64,000 bases of DNA from the NCBI RefSeq assembly GCF_009363255.1, contig NZ_CP045318.1, forward strand, positions 2,283,501 to 2,347,500, given 5' to 3'. The notes beneath the pieces were generated by a model. The model saw only the letters and a list, made by a program, of their open reading frames with translations, did no database searches and was not told where the DNA came from. The position numbers and the translations under genes are program-made. This document shows positions 37,429-44,975 of the stretch, piece after piece (position 1 is the stretch's first letter; the number at the start of each line of letters is the position of its first letter). The DNA comes from Roseivivax sp. THAF197b. GTDB lineage: Bacteria > Pseudomonadota > Alphaproteobacteria > Rhodobacterales > Rhodobacteraceae.

Positions 37429-38721
37429 ATGACCGATCAACCGCAATACGGCTTCGACACGCTGCTGATCCACGCGGGCGCCCGGCCCGACCCGGCCACC
37501 GGCGCGCGCCAGACGCCGATCTACCAGACCACGGCTTACGTCTTCCGCGACGCCGATCACGCCGCCGCACTCTTCAACCTTCAGGAGGTGGGCTTCATCT
37601 ATTCCCGCCTCACGAACCCCACGGTGGCGGTTTTGCAGGAGAAGATGGCGATGCTTGAAGGCGGCGTGGGCGCCGTCTGCTGCTCGTCGGGGCACGCGGC
37701 GCAGATCATGGCGCTTTTCCCGCTGATGGGTCCGGGCAAGAACATCGTCGTCTCGACACGGCTTTACGGCGGCTCGGTCACGCAGTTCAGCCAGACCATC
37801 AAGCGCTTCGGCTGGTCGGCGAAATTCGTCGATTTCAACGACATGGACGCCGTTGCGGCGGCCATCGACGACGACACGCGCGCGGTCTTCTGCGAGAGCA
37901 TCGCCAATCCCGGCGGCTACATCACCGATCTCGATGCCGCCGCCAAGGTCGCGGACGCGGCGGGCCTGCCGCTCATCGTCGATAACACCTCCGCCACGCC
38001 CTATCTCTGCCGTCCGATCGAGCATGGCGCGACGCTGGTCGTGCATTCCATGACCAAGTTCCTGACCGGCAACGGCACGGTCACGGGCGGCGTCGTGGTC
38101 GATTCGGGCAAGTTCGACTGGTCGGCCTCGGACAAGTTCCCGTCTCTGTCAGAGCCCGAGCCCGCCTATCACGGCCTGAAGTTCCACGAGACCTTCGGCA
38201 ACCTCGCCTTCACCTTCCACGGCATCGCCGTGGGCTTGCGCGATCTCGGGATGACGCTGAACCCGCAGGCCGCGCATTACACGCTGATGGGCATCGAGAC
38301 ACTCAGCCTGCGCATGAAAAAGCATGTGGAAAACGCCGAGGCCGTAGCGGGCTGGCTTGAAAACCACGACGCCGTCGAGGCCGTGACCTATGCGGGCCTG
38401 CCCTCCTCGCCCTATTACGACCGGGTGCCGCGGATCTGTCCCAAGGGGGCGGGCGGGCTTTTCACTGTGACACTGAAAGGCGGCTACGAAGCCTGCAAGA
38501 CCTTCGTCGACAGTCTTGAGCTCTTCAGCCATGTCGCCAATCTCGGCGATACCCGCAGCCTCGTGATCCATTCGGCCTCCACCACGCACCGTCAGCTGAC
38601 CGAAGAGCAGCAGGTCGCAGCCGGGGCGGCCCCGAATGTCGTGCGGATCTCCATCGGGATCGAGGATGCGGAGGATCTGATCGCGGATCTCGATCAGGCC
38701 TTGGCCCGCGCGGGCAGCTAA
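37429..38721 (+). CDS. metY: O-acetylhomoserine aminocarboxypropyltransferase (sulfhydrylase)
   Basis: 430 residues, Cys/Met-metabolism PLP enzyme. FDTLLIHAGARPDPATGARQTPIYQTTAYVF is spread over the N-terminus; the PLP Lys is in HSMTKFLTGNGTVTGG, and YSRLTNPTV and VDNTSATPYLCRP are the other fold markers. The length and the insert before the C-terminal domain favour O-acetylhomoserine sulfhydrylase over cystathionine gamma-synthase. It makes homocysteine from O-acetylhomoserine and sulfide, the substrate for the methyl transfer chemistry encoded at 7.4-10.4 kb. A GC hairpin (38728-38757) lies just downstream. Confidence 0.92.
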   Translation: MTDQPQYGFDTLLIHAGARPDPATGARQTPIYQTTAYVFRDADHAAALFNLQEVGFIYSRLTNPTVAVLQEKMAMLEGGVGAVCCSSGHAAQIMALFPLMGPGKNIVVSTRLYGGSVTQFSQTIKRFGWSAKFVDFNDMDAVAAAIDDDTRAVFCESIANPGGYITDLDAAAKVADAAGLPLIVDNTSATPYLCRPIEHGATLVVHSMTKFLTGNGTVTGGVVVDSGKFDWSASDKFPSLSEPEPAYHGLKFHETFGNLAFTFHGIAVGLRDLGMTLNPQAAHYTLMGIETLSLRMKKHVENAEAVAGWLENHDAVEAVTYAGLPSSPYYDRVPRICPKGAGGLFTVTLKGGYEACKTFVDSLELFSHVANLGDTRSLVIHSASTTHRQLTEEQQVAAGAAPNVVRISIGIEDAEDLIADLDQALARAGS

Positions 38722-38727
38722 AAGCAG

Positions 38728-38757
38728 CGCTGCGGCGCGGGGGACCGTGCCGCAGCG
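38728..38757 (+). terminator. GC-rich stem after metY
   Basis: CGCTGCGGC (38728-38736) pairs with GCCGCAGCG (38749-38757). It starts six bases past the metY stop. There is no T run, so it may act as a 3' stabiliser or with Rho. Confidence 0.5.
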
Positions 38758-38881
38758 TCTCCCATCGAATCCTCCGGCACGGCTGGCGGAGATCGGCCTG
38801 CATCTTGAAGGTTGCGCCTCAAACCTTTCCAACGCGCCGGATTGCTCCATCTCCTTCGTAGGACAGTAAGGAGATCACCCC

Positions 38882-39940
38882 ATGTTCAAAGATAAGGATC
38901 CGTTCGACCAGGCCATCCTGGGCGGGATTGCCGTCTTCGGCGGCGGCCTCGTGCTTCTGGCAGCCTGGCACGCGCTTGTCGTGCCCGACCCGCAGACCGC
39001 GGACGCACCCGCCGAAATGAGCGCACCGGAAAAGCCTGCGGAGACCGCAGACGCACCCGCCGAGGAAGACGCGCCCGCGGAGATGGCTGAGGGCACGGAG
39101 ACGGAAACCCCGGACGAGACCGCCGAAGCGCCTGCCGAGGAAGAGGCTCCAGAGGAAACCGCAGAAGCCCCCGCCGAGGAAGAGGCCTCCGAGGACACCG
39201 CAGAAGCCCCTGCCGAGGAAGAGACCTCCGAGGACACCGCTGAAGCCCCCGCCGAGGAAGAGACCTCCGAGGAAACTGCAGAAGCCCCCGCCGAGGAAGA
39301 GGCCTCCGAGGACACCGCTGAAGCCCCCGCCGAGGAAGAGGCCTCCGAGGACACCGCAGAAGCCCCCGCCGAGGAAGAGACCTCCGAGGACACCGCCGAG
39401 GAAGAGACCTCCGAGGAGACTGCAGAAGCCCCCGCCGAGGAAGAGGCCTCCGAGGACACCGCTGAAGCCCCCGCCGAGGAAGAGACCTCCGAGGACACCG
39501 CTGAAGCCCCCGCCGAGGAAGAGACCTCCGAGGACACCGCCGAAGCCCCCGCCGAAGAAGAAGCCACCGAGGAAACCGCCTCCGCCGAGGGCGATGCAGC
39601 CTGGCCCGAAGCACAGATGGCCTATCTCGATGGGGATGCCGATGCCGGCAGCCGCGTCTGGAACCAATGCCGCGCGTGCCACGTGGCCGAGCAGGAACAG
39701 AACCGCGTCGGCCCGCATCTCGTGGGCATTGTCGGGCGCGATATCGCCTCGATCGACGGCTTCCGCTACTCCTCCGCCTTGCAGGAGTTGCAGGGCAATC
39801 AATGGACGCCCGAGGAGCTCGACGCTTGGCTTCTCAATCCGCGCGAATACGCGTCCGGCACCTCGATGAGCTATCCCGGCGTGAAGGATGACGGCGACCG
39901 CGCCAACCTTCTGGCCTATCTCTACTCCCTGCAGAACTGA
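38882..39940 (+). CDS. Membrane-anchored cytochrome c with acidic tandem-repeat linker
   Basis: 352 residues in three parts. Residues 10-34 are a membrane anchor (AILGGIAVFGGGLVLLAAWH). Residues 40-245 are an Ala/Pro/Glu linker, of which 82-233 is a tandem array: 11 copies of a 13-residue unit (EAPAEEExSEDTA) and one 9-residue copy. Residues about 250-352 are a class I cytochrome c with CRACH haem attachment, RVGPHLVGIVGRD and the axial Met in GTSMSYPG. It resembles Rhodobacter cytochrome c-y in plan, an anchored electron carrier between bc1 and oxidase, but with a far longer, highly charged linker. The bidirectional terminator at 39970 ends the gene. Confidence 0.88.
   Translation: MFKDKDPFDQAILGGIAVFGGGLVLLAAWHALVVPDPQTADAPAEMSAPEKPAETADAPAEEDAPAEMAEGTETETPDETAEAPAEEEAPEETAEAPAEEEASEDTAEAPAEEETSEDTAEAPAEEETSEETAEAPAEEEASEDTAEAPAEEEASEDTAEAPAEEETSEDTAEEETSEETAEAPAEEEASEDTAEAPAEEETSEDTAEAPAEEETSEDTAEAPAEEEATEETASAEGDAAWPEAQMAYLDGDADAGSRVWNQCRACHVAEQEQNRVGPHLVGIVGRDIASIDGFRYSSALQELQGNQWTPEELDAWLLNPREYASGTSMSYPGVKDDGDRANLLAYLYSLQN
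39125..39580 (+). repeat. 39-base coding tandem repeat (11 full units + 1 short)
   Basis: The DNA repeats a unit beginning GAAGCCCCCGCCGAGGAAGA with few substitutions, encoding EAPAEEE[AT]SE[DE]TA. One unit is shortened by 12 bases, in frame. Near-identity at the DNA level between units implies recent expansion or ongoing homogenisation, so copy number should vary between strains. Confidence 0.92.
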
Positions 39941-39969
39941 GCGCCGCGCACTTCACGCAGACCAGACAC

Positions 39970-40005
39970 GTAAAAAGCGCCCCCGATTTCGGGGGCGCTT
40001 TTTAC
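39970..40005. terminator. Bidirectional intrinsic terminator between cytochrome c and aldolase genes
   Basis: A perfect 16-base inverted repeat (GTAAAAAGCGCCCCCG and its complement) with loop ATTT. Five A on the left and five T on the right flank the GC stem, so it can stop transcription from both convergent genes. Confidence 0.95.
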
Positions 40006-40046
40006 ATGACATGCGCGGAGGCCGATCCGGCCTCCGCCCCGCTGGA

Positions 40047-40952
40047 TCAGGCGGCGGACGCTGCGTGGATCTTGTCGATATTCGAGCCGAGTGCCGCGGT
40101 GAATTCCTCGTCCGATTGCTTCTTCGACAGACCTTCGGTCAGCGCTCGGCTGAAGCTCGCGATCATCTTGGGGTTTTTAGACAGCCGCTCGCAGGCCTCG
40201 TCCGTCGAATAGCCTCCCGACAGCGCCACCACCCGAAGCACACGCGGATGATCTGCCGCGGCATCGTAATGGCCCGGCTTGGACGGGATCGTCAGCTTCA
40301 GCATGATGTCCTGTCCATCCTCCAGCGTCTCCAGATGCCGCAGGATCGAGGCCAGCAGCATGTCCTCCGCGGCCTCTTTCGTGGGGGAATGGATGTCGAT
40401 TTCGGGCTCCAGGATCGGCACGAGGCCCGCGGCGATCACCTGCCGGGCCACCTCGAATTGCTGGGCGACGATGGCCTCGATCCCGTCGGCATTGGCCTCG
40501 TGGATGACCGAGCGTTCCTTCGTGCCGAAAATGCCAAGGCCCGCCGCTTCGCCCAGAAGCCCGTCGAGACCTGGCATCGGCTTCATCAGCTGCACGCCGT
40601 TTGCCTTCTCCTCGAGCCCCTTGTCGATCTTCAGGAACGGCACGATGCCGAGCCCGTGCCAAAGCGTCTCTGCGGTGGGCTTGCCGTCCACCACGCCGCG
40701 CATGGTCTTCTCGAACAGGATCGCGCCCAGCACCTTCTCCGACGAAAACGGCGCGGCGGTGATGATCCGGGACCGCATCTGGTGGATCTCCGCGAACATC
40801 GCGTCTTCACCATCGTATTCGTCTTCCTCGACGCCGTAGAGACGCAGCGCCTTCGGGGTCGAACCGCCCGATTGGTCGAGCGCGGCAATGAACCCCTGCC
40901 CCTCGATCATACGGGCCTTCTGGGCAGCAAAGATTTCAGGGTTCGGGGCCAT
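40047..40952 (-). CDS. Fructose-bisphosphate aldolase, class I
   Basis: 301 residues. FIAALDQSGGSTPKALRLYG at the start and DIMLKLTIPSKPGHYDAAADH, with the Schiff-base Lys, define the bacterial class I Fda type; VVALSGGYSTDEACERLSKN is the phosphate-binding end. It splits fructose 1,6-bisphosphate to triose phosphates without a metal. ATG at 40952 is favoured because GAGG is nine bases upstream; an ATG at 40961 abuts the GAGG. Two operator-like palindromes lie about 80-100 bases upstream. Confidence 0.92.
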   Translation of the reverse strand: MAPNPEIFAAQKARMIEGQGFIAALDQSGGSTPKALRLYGVEEDEYDGEDAMFAEIHQMRSRIITAAPFSSEKVLGAILFEKTMRGVVDGKPTAETLWHGLGIVPFLKIDKGLEEKANGVQLMKPMPGLDGLLGEAAGLGIFGTKERSVIHEANADGIEAIVAQQFEVARQVIAAGLVPILEPEIDIHSPTKEAAEDMLLASILRHLETLEDGQDIMLKLTIPSKPGHYDAAADHPRVLRVVALSGGYSTDEACERLSKNPKMIASFSRALTEGLSKKQSDEEFTAALGSNIDKIHAASAA

Positions 40953-41032
40953 GCGCGTCATCCTCTATCGGAAAAAATCTGCCCTAGGGATACGACAACC
41001 GAGCGGCCAAGGATAGAGAGAGGAGGCGAGCG

Positions 41033-41055
41033 TTAGCGCTAAGTTTAGCGCTAAA
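41033..41055. promoter_or_regulatory. Tandem LacI-type operator palindromes upstream of aldolase
   Basis: TTAGCGCTAA (41033-41042) and TTTAGCGCTAAA (41044-41055) are two perfect palindromes with the same AGCGCT centre, 12 bases apart centre to centre. A central CG with TTAGC/GCTAA arms is the classic LacI-family operator form. They lie in the 122-base gap between the P450 3' end and the aldolase start, so the target is the aldolase promoter. No LacI gene is in this window. Confidence 0.7.
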
Positions 41056-41074
41056 CCCTTGATTTGGCGCGGCG

Positions 41075-42427
41075 CTATCTGCCCCTCGGGCGCAGGATCA
41101 GGTGGATGCCGTCCCGCGCGCGGACCGTCAGATGCGCCACGGGCTCGGGGATATCCCCCGGCGCGGGCGTGATTTCGAAGGCCCGCGCGATCAGCGACAG
41201 CAAAAGCGGCCCCTCGACCATGGCAAACCCCGCCCCGGGACAGACCCGCGCGCCTGCGGAGAACGGAATGTAGGCCTCGCGGGCGCAGGTCCTGCCGTTC
41301 TCGGTCGCCCATCGGGCCGGGTCGAATGCGTCGGGTATCTCCCATAACCGCTCGTGCCGGTGCAGATGCCACGGGCTCAGGACAAGTTGCGCGCCGCGCC
41401 GGATCTCCCGGTCCCGGAAGCGTTCCGGGCAGCGCGCCTCCCGCACCATCATCGGCACCGGCGGATAAAGCCGGAGCGTCTCGCGGAACACGTCGCGGCT
41501 GACCTTGAGGCGGCTCATCTCCGAGAAATCGCCCGAGAGAGCGGCGGCCTCCTCGACCACGCGCGTCTGCCATTCGGGATGCGTGGCCAAGAGATAAAGC
41601 GCCCAGGCCAAGGCCGAGGCCGATGTCTCATGCCCCGCCAGGAAGAAGATCGCGACCTGGTCGACCATCTCTTCGGTGCTGAAGGTCTGGCCCGTTTCGG
41701 GATCGGGCGTGGTCATGATCTTCGTGGCCAGATCGTCAGGCGCCGTGCCTGCCGCGATCTCGGCCATGCGCCGCTCGGTCAATTGCCGGATCAGGCTGCG
41801 AATGCGCGTCGCGGCGGCTTTCGTGTCCGCGCGGAAAAAGCGTGGAAGCCAGCGCGGCAGCGGGATGAAGGCCGCTATGTTCAGAATGGGCTGGCTGCGC
41901 TGATAGGTACGGAATTCGCGAAAGACCGCCTGCGCGATCTCATCCTCGATCGGGATGGAGAAGAGCGTACGAAAGATCACATCCGCCGCGGCGTGGCTGG
42001 TCTCGGCCTCGATCTCCACGGGCGCGCCCGCGCGGTCTTGCAGGCGCGACACGGCGCGCTGCCCCGCCGCCCACATCGGCCCCCAGGTGTCGCGCAGCCG
42101 CCCGCCCTCGAAGGCGGGATCGATGATCCGGCGCTGCCGCTCCCAGGTGGCGCCATTGGTCAGAAAGACGCTGTCGCCCAGAAGCGGGCGCAGCCCTTCG
42201 CCCACACGGTCCGATTTCGGGAAATCGCGCGGACGGTCCTTCAGCACCGTCTTCACCAGATCGGGCTGGTTCAGCAGATAGGACCGGAAAAAGGGCGTGC
42301 GAAACTCCGCCATCCACGCGCGATAAAGCCGTGCGGGCTGCGCGGACAGGATGTCCTCGCGAAAAAGGCGCGCATAACGCCAGAGCGACACGCGGTCCGG
42401 TCGGGATCGGGGCTTCGGTGGCGTCAT
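41075..42427 (-). CDS. Cytochrome P450
   Basis: 450 residues. The I-helix AGHETSASAL (oxygen activation), K-helix ETLRLYPPVP (ExxR) and haem loop FSAGARVCPGAGFA (Cys ligand) are all intact. No membrane anchor or fused reductase is present, so it needs a separate ferredoxin and reductase. The length and N-terminal motifs recall fatty-acid or terpenoid hydroxylases, but the substrate is unknown. Its ATG overlaps the stop of the membrane hydrolase-like gene (ATGA), indicating joint expression. Confidence 0.93.
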   Translation of the reverse strand: MTPPKPRSRPDRVSLWRYARLFREDILSAQPARLYRAWMAEFRTPFFRSYLLNQPDLVKTVLKDRPRDFPKSDRVGEGLRPLLGDSVFLTNGATWERQRRIIDPAFEGGRLRDTWGPMWAAGQRAVSRLQDRAGAPVEIEAETSHAAADVIFRTLFSIPIEDEIAQAVFREFRTYQRSQPILNIAAFIPLPRWLPRFFRADTKAAATRIRSLIRQLTERRMAEIAAGTAPDDLATKIMTTPDPETGQTFSTEEMVDQVAIFFLAGHETSASALAWALYLLATHPEWQTRVVEEAAALSGDFSEMSRLKVSRDVFRETLRLYPPVPMMVREARCPERFRDREIRRGAQLVLSPWHLHRHERLWEIPDAFDPARWATENGRTCAREAYIPFSAGARVCPGAGFAMVEGPLLLSLIARAFEITPAPGDIPEPVAHLTVRARDGIHLILRPRGR

Positions 42428-43665
42428 GCCGCCATGGACGTGAATTTCGACACGGGCACGTCGATCCGGCTGGCCGAAGGGGGGCGATCCGCGTAGCGCG
42501 TGGCAAGGCTGACCGGTCCCGCCGTGATCTGGAAGTAATCGTAATCGCGCGGGCGGTCGAAGGCGCAGAGATACTGGAAGTGCAGCCGGAAGAACCGCCA
42601 GCGCAATTCCTTCCAGCGTTCGGGGCTGAGCGACCGGGTGAATTGCGCGGAAAAGACGAGCGGCCAGCGCTTGTTCGCGGGGGCCACGCCCGAGACGGCC
42701 ACCGGATCGCAGAGCGCGAAGGCGCAGCCGTCACCGGGTGCCGTCACATCGACCCATGTCAGCTCCTCGCGGGCCGAAAGATAGTGCAGATCAGCGCGCA
42801 ACCGGTGCGCGTCAGGCAGGAAGGACACCATCGGTACCACCTGCCCCAGCGACAGAAATGCAAGCTGCGGTCCATCTGAGGGCACACGCTTTGCACGAAT
42901 GAGGTCAGCCAAAATCGACACGCCCAGATGCGCGCCCGAGGAGTGGCCGACAACCAGCACCTCGTCCACATCCTCGCGCAGGGCCTCGGCGATCCGGTCG
43001 GCGAAGGTAGCCATTCGCGCTTCGAGATCGGGCGGGTTGGCGCCCTTGTGCCGGGCTGAATAGGAATAATCATGCATGAGGTAATATGCAAAGAACTTGC
43101 CGTCCTTGGCCTTGAACCACCGCAGAATTGCAATCCCCGCGGCAAGGCCCAAGACGCCGCCCACGATCCGGGCGAGGAGGTCCGGCAACGGACCGATGAG
43201 CTGCGCGGCCGCGTAAATGCCCCAGAACGCCGCCAGGGCGATCAGCGCTTGCAAGAGCAGCATCCCGATCGGGTAGAGCGCCGCGATCACCGGCCCCTTG
43301 CGCAGCCGCATCAGACGCCGAAGCGCGCCGGAGGCAATATAGGTCCAGGCCGTACGCACCAGGCTCAGATAGGTCGCCGGGATCGAAGTGGACATGGAGC
43401 CGCGCACAATATCCGACCAGACCAGAACCTCTAAATCGGCGGAGGCTGCATGGCCGTCGATCACGGTCTCCACATGCCAGCCATAAGGCCCCTTCGTGGT
43501 CTTGGGGGTCAGCGCGATCTCGTAGCCCGAGATCTCCGCCTGCGCGGCGCCTTCCTTGCGATAAAGCTCGCGGTAGCGGCGGGGATGAATGGGATCGTAG
43601 CCCGGGATGTAGAACACCCGGCGCCGCGCCACCTCTGCCCTCTGCTCGCCCCGGCTGCCGCCCAT
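42424..43665 (-). CDS. Membrane protein with alpha/beta-hydrolase-like motif, unknown function
   Basis: 413 residues. The N-terminus (RRVFYIPGYDPIHPRRYRELY) resembles an alpha/beta hydrolase first strand and oxyanion loop. Two to three hydrophobic segments (GPVIAALYPIGMLLLQALIA, IVGGVLGLAAGIAIL) span residues about 125-185. The second soluble part has VLVVGHSSGAHLGVSILADL, a GxSxG nucleophile elbow, and a possible His near the C-terminus. A serine hydrolase split by membrane helices is unusual. It precedes and overlaps the P450 gene, suggesting both act on one lipophilic substrate. Confidence 0.65.
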   Translation of the reverse strand: MGGSRGEQRAEVARRRVFYIPGYDPIHPRRYRELYRKEGAAQAEISGYEIALTPKTTKGPYGWHVETVIDGHAASADLEVLVWSDIVRGSMSTSIPATYLSLVRTAWTYIASGALRRLMRLRKGPVIAALYPIGMLLLQALIALAAFWGIYAAAQLIGPLPDLLARIVGGVLGLAAGIAILRWFKAKDGKFFAYYLMHDYSYSARHKGANPPDLEARMATFADRIAEALREDVDEVLVVGHSSGAHLGVSILADLIRAKRVPSDGPQLAFLSLGQVVPMVSFLPDAHRLRADLHYLSAREELTWVDVTAPGDGCAFALCDPVAVSGVAPANKRWPLVFSAQFTRSLSPERWKELRWRFFRLHFQYLCAFDRPRDYDYFQITAGPVSLATRYADRPPSASRIDVPVSKFTSMAA

Positions 43666-43778
43666 GGTCTGTCCTCCATACCGCGCGCCAAGGCTAACGC
43701 GGCTTCGCGGCGCGTTTAAGGCGATTTATGCACGATTTGGCGATTGGTCCGCGAAAGTCGCGCCGCGCGCCACATTGC

Positions 43779-44531
43779 TCAACCAAGCGCTGCAAGCGCC
43801 GGGAATGTCTCGAGCAGCCAGAAGGAGAAGGCCGTGAACGCGCCTGTCACCAGCGCGAGGCCCACCGCCACGAGAAGCGCGCCCATGACCTTCTCGATCA
43901 GCGCCATGTGCCGTTTGATGCGGTTCATCAGCCCCATCGCGCGGGTCAGGAAGATCGCCGCCAGCAGGAACGGAATACCCAGGCCCGCCGCGTAGATCGC
44001 CAGCAGAAGCGCACCGCGCGTCGCATTGGCCTCCGAGGCCGCAAGAGACAGGATCGCCCCCAGCTGCGGGCCGATGCAGGGCGTCCATCCGAAGGCGAAG
44101 GCGAGACCCAGCACGTAGGCGCCGAACGCCGATCCGCCGCTATCTCCCGCATCGATCCGCGCCTCCCGGTCGAGGAAGGGAATGCGGAACAGCCCGAGGA
44201 AATGCAGACCGAACACGATGACCACAAGGCCTGATATCCGCGCGAGAAGCACCTGATGCTGCAGGAAGAGCGAGCCGAGCCAGGACGCGGTGAAGCCCAG
44301 CAGAACGAAGACCGTGGACAGACCCAGCACGAAGAAAAGCGCGGCCATGCCCGCGCGCGCGCGGGCCGATCCGCCGCCCTGCATGTCAGACACGCTGACG
44401 CCCGACATGTAGGCCAGGTAGGGCGGCACGATGGGCAGGACGCAGGGGCTGAGGAAGGACAGCCCGCCCGCGATGAGCGCGACGATCATGGCGGGCAGAA
44501 GCCCCGCGTCGATGAGTTCGATTCCAAACAT
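43779..44531 (-). CDS. ccdA: Cytochrome c biogenesis protein CcdA (DsbD-like thiol transporter)
   Basis: 250 residues, six or more membrane segments. The redox Cys pair is in SPCVLPIVPPYLAYMSG (helix 1) and FGWTPCIGPQLGAIL (helix 4). CcdA passes electrons from cytoplasmic thioredoxin to periplasmic apocytochrome c thiols, so it would serve haem attachment in proteins such as the cytochrome c at 38.9 kb. It appears monocistronic, divergent from tusA. Confidence 0.92.
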   Translation of the reverse strand: MFGIELIDAGLLPAMIVALIAGGLSFLSPCVLPIVPPYLAYMSGVSVSDMQGGGSARARAGMAALFFVLGLSTVFVLLGFTASWLGSLFLQHQVLLARISGLVVIVFGLHFLGLFRIPFLDREARIDAGDSGGSAFGAYVLGLAFAFGWTPCIGPQLGAILSLAASEANATRGALLLAIYAAGLGIPFLLAAIFLTRAMGLMNRIKRHMALIEKVMGALLVAVGLALVTGAFTAFSFWLLETFPALAALG

Positions 44532-44647
44532 GGCCCAAGACCTAGGCTATCGGCGCGTCGGCGTCACGTCCGCCTGCGTCACATGGCCGTGGTATGATTG
44601 AAATATCGCGCTGGACAGCCGTGGGGCGAGCGCCTAGCTCAGGTCTC

Positions 44648-44869
44648 ATGATACATGAGCTCGATGCCCGGGGCCTGCTTTGCCCCCTGCCCGTTCTGAA
44701 AACCCGCAAGAGACTCTCCGCCTTGGACGTGGGCGAGCGGATCGCCGTCACGACCGATGATCCGGCGGCCATCGTCGACATGCCGCATTACTGCCAGGAA
44801 AGCGGGCATGCGCTGGTCGAGCAGCGCGCAGAAGGGTCTGCGATGCATTGGGTCATCGAAAAGCGCTGA
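44648..44869 (+). CDS. tusA: Sulfurtransferase TusA-family protein
   Basis: 73 residues. IHELDARGLLCPLPVLKTRKRL carries the CPxP motif with the sulfur-carrier Cys, followed by GERIAVTTDDPAAIVDMPHYCQESGHAL. TusA relays persulfide for tRNA thiolation or molybdenum cofactor work. The start at 44648 fits the family; an upstream ATG at 44594 would add 18 residues. Followed by a bidirectional terminator. Confidence 0.9.
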   Translation: MIHELDARGLLCPLPVLKTRKRLSALDVGERIAVTTDDPAAIVDMPHYCQESGHALVEQRAEGSAMHWVIEKR

Positions 44870-44907
44870 GCCCGGCGCAACGGCGCTCTTCTCATGACCT
44901 TCCAATG

Positions 44908-44950
44908 AAAAAGGCCCCGGCATCCTGATCTGGATCCCGGGGCCTTTCCT
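44908..44950. terminator. Bidirectional terminator between tusA and rne
   Basis: AAAGGCCCCGG-ATCC on the left pairs with GGAT-CCGGGGCCTTT on the right with one unpaired base on each side, with A-rich and T-rich flanks. It serves both convergent genes. Confidence 0.9.
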
Positions 44951-44975
44951 ATTTCAGCACCTCGTCAGCGCAGGC

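Noticed and set aside
38875..39614. Two long antisense frames over the cytochrome c repeats, giving Ser/Ala or Arg/Pro repeats.
   Set aside because: They arise from the 39-base repeat, whose length is a multiple of three, so every frame stays open. No start signals or plausible proteins.
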